Shown: positions 59,144 through 64,000 of the stretch, piece after piece | How positions within the stretch are numbered: position 1 is the first letter of the stretch | Layout of the letters: the number at the start of each line of letters is the position of its first letter | Assembly (NCBI GenBank): GCA_002105175.1 | Contig: MCGE01000026.1 | Span: 434,001-498,000, forward strand | Direction of reading: 5' to 3' | Source of the DNA: Absidia repens | Taxonomy: Eukaryota > Mucoromycota > Mucoromycetes > Mucorales > Cunninghamellaceae | Length of the DNA: 64,000 bases | Made by a program: the position numbers and the translations under genes | The notes under the pieces: generated by a model | What the model was told of the DNA's origin: nothing | Databases searched by the model: none | Seen by the model: the letters and a program-made list of their open reading frames with translations, nothing else

Positions 59144-59573
59144 GGAGCATTCTATGTAACTTTTTCCGTTAAAAATCAAGGTTCTGACAATGGGAATTTC
59201 TCCCTTTGATTTTTGTCCAACTCCCTGTTCCATACATATCAGATGATCTATTCTTTCTCATAATATCCTCACTACACTCAAGCAACCTCTTCCCCCACAT
59301 ATTACAATGCATCCATTGATAAATAATAGTCATTATAGTAAGTAATTGTAAGTTGTATTTTATTGTAGTCAAAATAAAATAACAAAGTTAACAATAATAC
59401 TAATAATAGAAAAAAAGATATACAGTAGATATTTGGGGAATAATATATAAATAATACTACTACTAAGTTTTGTTAAAATCAATCTGACCGCTAAAAATTC
59501 CTTGTCGCATAGGTATACCACCATCACTAGTTCATACATTTTGTTCAACACCTAGCTCTAATTTGTAATCTAA
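58026..59573. other. intergenic between two minus-strand genes
   Basis: The leader and promoter of the FAR1-type gene (58026 to about 58400, with AT runs near 58125, 58240 and 58255), then AT-rich DNA, an (AAT)n tract at 59089-59143 and the 3' flank of the SCOC-type gene. The 154-residue frame at 58041-58505 is made of A/T-run codons. No gene seen. Confidence 0.5.
59089..59143 (+). repeat. (AAT)n microsatellite
   Basis: A run of ATA/AAT trinucleotides with one early interruption near 59099. The poly-Tyr frame read from it on the minus strand is an artefact. Confidence 0.9.
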
Positions 59574-59988
59574 TCATGATTTGTTTCCTTGATTTCCTGT
59601 GATTACGCCAGGTGCTGCTCCAAATACTGCTGTTGATGTCAAGGAATTGTTGATATATTTCTGCAGCATTTGATTTTCAGTCAGTAAAGAGTGATGATCT
59701 GCCTTGGCCGAATCCACTCGTGAGATAAGTGCTATTATGCAGAAAAAAAAAGAAAAAAACACCCAGTCCAGTCTTCACTAAGTATTTCTGTTTGTACTGT
59801 AGTTCATCTGTTTCCATTTTCCTTTCTTACCTCGCAATTGATCTTGTAGCTCTAAAACATTACTACAAAAATAAAAAACAAGGAAGTGAGTTGGTTGATG
59901 GTGTTCATATATAGTTTACTTACTTGACAAGTTCTTCACGGTTGGCATCATCTGTGTTCAAATCCAAGTCATCTTGTGGTTGTGCCAT
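59574..59988 (-). CDS. short coiled-coil protein, SCOC family
   Basis: Three exons (59988-59924, a 32-nt exon near 59862-59831, and 59731-59574) join in phase; 84 residues. After an acidic start (MAQPQDDLDLNTDD) the sequence reads NREELVNNVLELQDQLRAL, then SRVDSAKADHHSLLTENQML and QKYINNSLTSTAVF. This matches the SCOC pattern (NQVLELQ..L..L..RVD..K.E...L..EN..L..YI..L...S.VF). SCOC dimers bind the Golgi GTPase Arl1 and act in Golgi traffic and autophagy. The length fits the family. The middle exon is unusually small, but phase and family similarity support it. A tRNA-Leu gene lies 99 bp upstream on the same strand. Confidence 0.82.
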
Positions 59989-60087
59989 AATTGTAAAACT
60001 AAATGGATGAAAGGATCTGACCAAAAAAAAACAAGAACAAAGAAGAAAAAAAAGAACTCCGTCGAATTGGGATGTTGAGCAAAAGAT

Positions 60088-60170
60088 TGACAAGAGTGGG
60101 ATTTGAACCCACGCCTCCGAAGAGATCACGGCCTTAACGTGACGCCTTAGACCAACTCGGCCATCTTGCC
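60088..60170 (-). tRNA. tRNA-Leu (anticodon AAG)
   Basis: On the minus strand GGCAAGATGGCCGAGTTGG starts a full 83-nt cloverleaf. The seven-base acceptor stem is GGCAAGA/TCTTGTC with discriminator A. The D arm has an A-box-like TGGCCGAGTTGG. The anticodon stem TCACG/CGTGA encloses the loop TTAAGGC (anticodon AAG at 60135-60133). A long variable arm of the leucine type follows, then the T arm GTGGGTTTGAACCCCAC with a good B box. It has no intron and decodes CUU. Confidence 0.95.
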
Positions 60171-61199
60171 TTAACTGAAAGGAGAACTGGCCACTTCTAT
60201 AAAAGACCAACTGGAAATAATTCACGTGTCCCATTTATCGTCATTTCATTGGTTGAAATGGACATACTGTTTAGCCGGATGGTCATATTCACTGCCTGAC
60301 TTGGCCAACATCATGGTCAAATACTTGTTTGTATCGATCCTGACATCAATTATTAATTATTTAATTATCCCATAGATATGAGCACCAACACATATGAAGC
60401 ACATCAACTACATGGCTTTCTTGCATGTACAGAAAAGTACTCACAGAAACACACCTACATATTTGCTATAATCTAGGTATGTTGTAATAAATTTGGCGTT
60501 CATATTATTTATTCAAAAAAACAAAAAGTACCCTATTTAGCTATTTGAAAGATAATTTAAGCTATACGAGATGTCCCTTTCTATTATGTCTTATTAGTTT
60601 TGTTAGTCGACGATGGAGTGCATACGTAAGATAAAACTTTTTCATTGGTAGTGATGTCAAAGGAGGTACTCGATGTACTGATCGCCCCTTTAATGCAATA
60701 CGCAAGGTAAATACATACAGTTCCTTGGGTTAAAAAAAAAAAAAAAAAAAAAGGAAATAGAAGCATTGTGCACCCTGAAAACGACTACTTGGTAATAGGG
60801 TATGATTCTCCTACTTCTTTATTCCCCCTTTCGTCGACACTTCTGTGTATTGCAGTACGTTGGGACCTTTATCTTTACCAAGGTAAATAAAAAAAAAAGC
60901 ATAATAGTATAGTTATGTGTGTGTGCGTGGAATATAAATGAATGTGAGCAGATCAGTTTTTTGTGGAAGGGCACTTCATGCTTTTTTTTAGTGTTTGAAA
61001 TGCCGACAATTTTGCTACTTTTTTTTTTTATCTGGAGTCTCGATTTTGAATTATTTATTTCTTTTCCTTCTTTACAACTATCCAATTTAAAAGCAGCAAA
61101 CTTTTTCTTTTTTTTTTTGACCAACATTATGTCGTTTGTTTTACACCAACACATACTGCTATCTACTTTTTCTAATGTTTGAATGACTATTGTTCCTAC
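60171..61199. other. intergenic, no gene seen
   Basis: AT-rich DNA with an A run at 60731-60752 and several short A/T runs between 60890 and 61120. Short frames are made from those runs. Confidence 0.45.
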
Positions 61200-62950
61200 T
61201 TTGTATCCACGATACCCCGCCTCCTGACTTTCTTCTGGTGGTAACAGATGAACACATTCGAGTATTCAAATATGAAACGACGGAATCAACAATTATCGTT
61301 TTTGAACATGGGATATGATGTGTCACTCCTTGATCCTTCTAGATACTGTTGCTCCCCTTCCAAACACTAATACAACACTAGTACCACCACTTCTTACGGA
61401 TGACCAATACCAACAACTATCAGCATTTGTTTTTGACTAGGAATTCCTTCCCTTCATTTATCACTACATGCTCATCTTTAGCGCGAAAGGGACTGTGGAA
61501 TATTTTTGGCTGGAAGGACTTCAGACAAAATACATCACTACTCAAGCGTAAGTATCCCTGATATATCGTATGCGTCTACATATTGACTAATCAACACGTT
61601 TTTCTTTGACTCAAGCATTAAGGATTGATCGCGAAGGCAGTGACCCTTGTATCATCGGACAAAGTGATGATCGTGGTGGTGCTATGTGAAATCAGACATA
61701 CTTTTTTCGTGTGAAAAATTCAAGTAAAGGTAGACACCCCATTCATCCAAGGTAAGATACCCCTACCACTCTCCTTTCAAAGAAAAAACCAACACAGAAA
61801 ACTCACATCTTGTTTAGACCTTGGCGATAGAAAAAATAAACGACGACCATGCTTTCCTGGGTAAGATCAAAGTACCTATAATTATATACATGTAAAACTC
61901 ATCAACTTCCATTTTATGGTGTTTTTTTATTAGATATATTATTTGACCGAGCTTATGGTGGGAGGCCCCAACACTAATTTTGACTTACTGTCGAAGGAAA
62001 ATACCATACCGGAGTACCATCAATTTATCATCACCTGTTGACTGGAACATCATATGTAGCAGGGGGCGAATGGATATTATATATGACGGGTCAATGGACA
62101 GCATACCAACGAAATCATGACGAAAGACAGTCAAATAGTGTTCCGATGGCATTTATGGAATCATCAACTATCAACGACGTCAACGAGTGGAATCATTGTG
62201 ACATTTACCGAGACATATGATCGACATGCGGCGTTTGACCGCTGGTTCTTCCCACCCCCACCAAACCTGTCATCAACCTGAAATGGCTAGACAAACGAAG
62301 ATCATGGCAATTTATCGTATAGCGAACGATAACGACGATAAAAGCGATCGACACCTACCATCTCTCCTCCTGGGCGAAACAAAACTGTCGACAAAACAAA
62401 GGAGAACGATTGACGTACCGGTGATAGCCATGGTGGTGACTTTTTTTTTTTTTTTTTTCTCGGCAACCTCCTTTTACTCACTCTGTCACGTTTATAAATG
62501 GTAGACAACCGATGAATGATTTATTTTGCTACTCCTGGTAATGGTGGTGACATGTATGGGCGCTTCCTTTTCTAGGCAAGGCACACACGCCCCACTCCTT
62601 TGCCGCCTTCTTCCATTAGTTCGGTATCAGGTAATTATTTCTCCTCTGTACAACAGCTTCAAAAAAAAAGTAATACTAAATGTCTCCTTTCTTATATATA
62701 CTTAAACTAGCATTAGTGGCTTGGTACAGGATCGTGAACCAGGATTTGCATAAAAAGAAAAGGCGTGATTGGTGCTAATGGTTCAACAAATAACTCTGGT
62801 TTACGGTTGGCGAACGTCTGATACAACAAATATGGAAATAGCCATTCAACATCTGCCAATGGTGCAACAACAGCAGACAACATGAACGATTGACAATGTA
62901 TCTTTGACATGGGGACTAGATAACATTATCTGGAGAACATCTCTTAACAG
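61200..62950 (+). pseudogene. decayed coding-like region, identity unknown
   Basis: Several short plus-strand stretches read like protein but sit in different frames with stops between them. Examples are PPDFLLVVTDEHIRVFKYET near 61221, NTTLVPPLLTDDQYQQLSAF near 61372, SAKGTVEYFWLEGLQTKYIT near 61480, IDREGSDPCIIGQSDDRGGA near 61625, YLTELMVGGPNTNFDLLSKE near 61941 and FRWHLWNHQLSTTSTSGIIV near 62143. Possible splice sites (GTAAGT at 61551, GTAAGA at 61752 and 61861) are present, so some breaks could be introns. However, stops such as the TGA at 61317 and TGA at 62037 are hard to avoid. I do not recognise the family. It is either a multi-exon gene I could not assemble or a pseudogene. Confidence 0.3.
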
Positions 62951-63771
62951 TTACCAAAAAAGCAAGCGAGGATGTATATGGATGTTGGCGTGTGGATCAC
63001 TCATTAGTTTATTAGTCATTGTTTTAGTAGTTTAGTATAGCCATATGTTTATTTACTTCTTTATATCTGTCCAATAAAAAAACATCAATTTTCCCCCTTC
63101 CTTTATTATTTTGTACCATTTGTCTATGTTCATTGGAAGAGGTGTTTATGTGTGCTATTTTTATATTTATGCATGTCTTTATTGTTTATATGATGGTCAT
63201 GATGAAGGTAATACTAGCGATAATAATAAAATAGTAAATGATCAACCCCTCTTTGTTTTCGGCCATACCTCCCCAACCCCATTTACTTTTGTGTTTCTTT
63301 ATAATGGCAAAACCATACTACCATCTCCTTAAAAAATATATATGTCTCTTCATTTCTTGCATAGCTTTGTTTTTTGTGGAGTGAAAAAAAAAAAAAAAAA
63401 AAAAAAAAAAACCACACACAAAAAAAAAACTGGTTCTCGGTATTATAGGAGACGTTTGACAGAAAGGATTGAAAAAAAACAGCAACTTGATTATGCCTTT
63501 CGGGTAGGTTCTGAAGGGTTCTATTGTGTTTACTATAATTGTTTCCTCGATGTGGTTGTATCATCATTATAGAGAAAGCTTAGGAAAGAAAGAGAAAATA
63601 ATAATAATAAAAAAAAAGGAGTAACGGGATCAAGTTGTGTGGCAGCACAGAGAAGAAAGGAGACATTTGATTGCCTTTTCAAGAAAAAGAGTATATAATT
63701 TACTCGTATGCCACTTTTTCTTTTTATTATTTCATTTTGTTTGTTGTTTTCTTCATTGTTGGAATATAAGA
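62951..63771. other. intergenic upstream of the terminal gene
   Basis: A/T-rich DNA with a 27-nt A run at about 63385-63411. A T-rich stretch (63716-63760) directly before the ATG at 63772 looks like a promoter and leader. No other gene seen. Confidence 0.45.
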
Positions 63772-64000
63772 ATGCAACGCTACGATAATCGGTCCGGAGG
63801 AAATCCATCCAATACAACCTTTGCATTAGCTCAGTTTTTGGCAACGACAGGGCCTGATGAGTATGTTAACCACCACCACAATGTTTCTTTTGATTCTCGA
63901 AATATAAAATCCATTCCATCCAATAAAATCAATCTATTTGAACGTCTGCGGAAAAAAACTAGCCATGCCAATACAAAGTATATTCAACAACAACAGCAAC
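63772..64000 (+). CDS. start of an unknown protein, cut by the window end
   Basis: The frame opens at ATG 63772 after a T-rich leader and is open to the last base (76 codons). It reads MQRYDNRSGGNPSNTTFALA, then QFLATTGPDEYVN, a short His run, NLFERLRKKTSHANTK and a Gln run. The basic, Ser/Asn/Gln-rich composition suggests a disordered N-terminus. No domain is visible in this part. Confidence 0.55.
   Translation, partial: MQRYDNRSGGNPSNTTFALAQFLATTGPDEYVNHHHNVSFDSRNIKSIPSNKINLFERLRKKTSHANTKYIQQQQQ

Noticed and set aside
1..64000. CRISPR arrays, insertion sequences, phage genes, operons
   Set aside because: None seen. Repeat spacing is irregular, genes have introns and leaders of eukaryotic type, and neighbouring genes have independent promoters.

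Overview
This window is nuclear DNA from a filamentous fungus, most likely an early-diverging one (Mucoromycota, Mucorales-like). I infer this from compact genes split by many short introns (about 40-160 nt, GT...AG), AT-rich spacers full of A and T runs, pyrimidine-rich leaders directly before start codons, AATAAA-type signals after genes, and gene families such as ERMES, exocyst, a FAR1-like zinc-finger regulator and fungal GRDP-like proteins. There is no sign of bacterial, phage or CRISPR content. Exon joins were worked out by eye from splice sites, reading-frame phase and family similarity; none is supported by transcripts.

Layout. 1-255: possible 3' end of an unknown gene. 2083-4032 (+): amino-acid permease. 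6988-9681 (-) and 16356-19173 (-): two full-length, 11-exon paralogues of the GRDP-like family, with a seven-helix membrane-protein gene (9946-11100, +) and a repeat-rich island between them. 22342-23190 (+): DUF3074 START-like protein. 23745-25030 (-): broken esterase of the hormone-sensitive-lipase family. 25980-28534 (-): Rho guanine-nucleotide exchange factor. 28807-29502 (+): mitochondrial-looking TPR protein. 29920-33250 (-): exocyst subunit Sec15. 33933-35269 and 37674-38775 (+): two aldo-keto reductases of different subfamilies. 40987-42474 (-): Mmm1 of the ER-mitochondria tether. 43472-45617 (+): ALG6 glucosyltransferase. 46889-47382 (-): small, possibly KilA-N/APSES-derived protein. 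49435-50391 (-): Apd1-type [2Fe-2S] protein. 56087-58025 (-): FAR1/WRKY-GCM1 zinc-finger regulator. 59574-59988 (-): SCOC-type short coiled-coil protein, with tRNA-Leu(AAG) at 60088-60170 (-) just upstream. 61200-62950: decayed coding-like fragments. 63772-64000 (+): start of a gene that runs off the window.

The genes do not form a pathway cluster. They are mostly housekeeping functions (secretory-vesicle tethering, N-glycan assembly, ER-mitochondria lipid transfer, Rho signalling, amino-acid uptake) mixed with gene-poor stretches. Those stretches are dominated by one dispersed non-coding repeat family (called R1 here; nine copies or fragments of up to about 1.5 kb, both orientations) and two smaller families (R2, R3).

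The most interesting signals are: the GRDP pair, where one half looks recently homogenised by gene conversion while the other half has diverged; the R1 family with its conserved core and Pol III B-box-like motif; and a tRNA-like Pol III promoter in front of a long T run near 46.1 kb.
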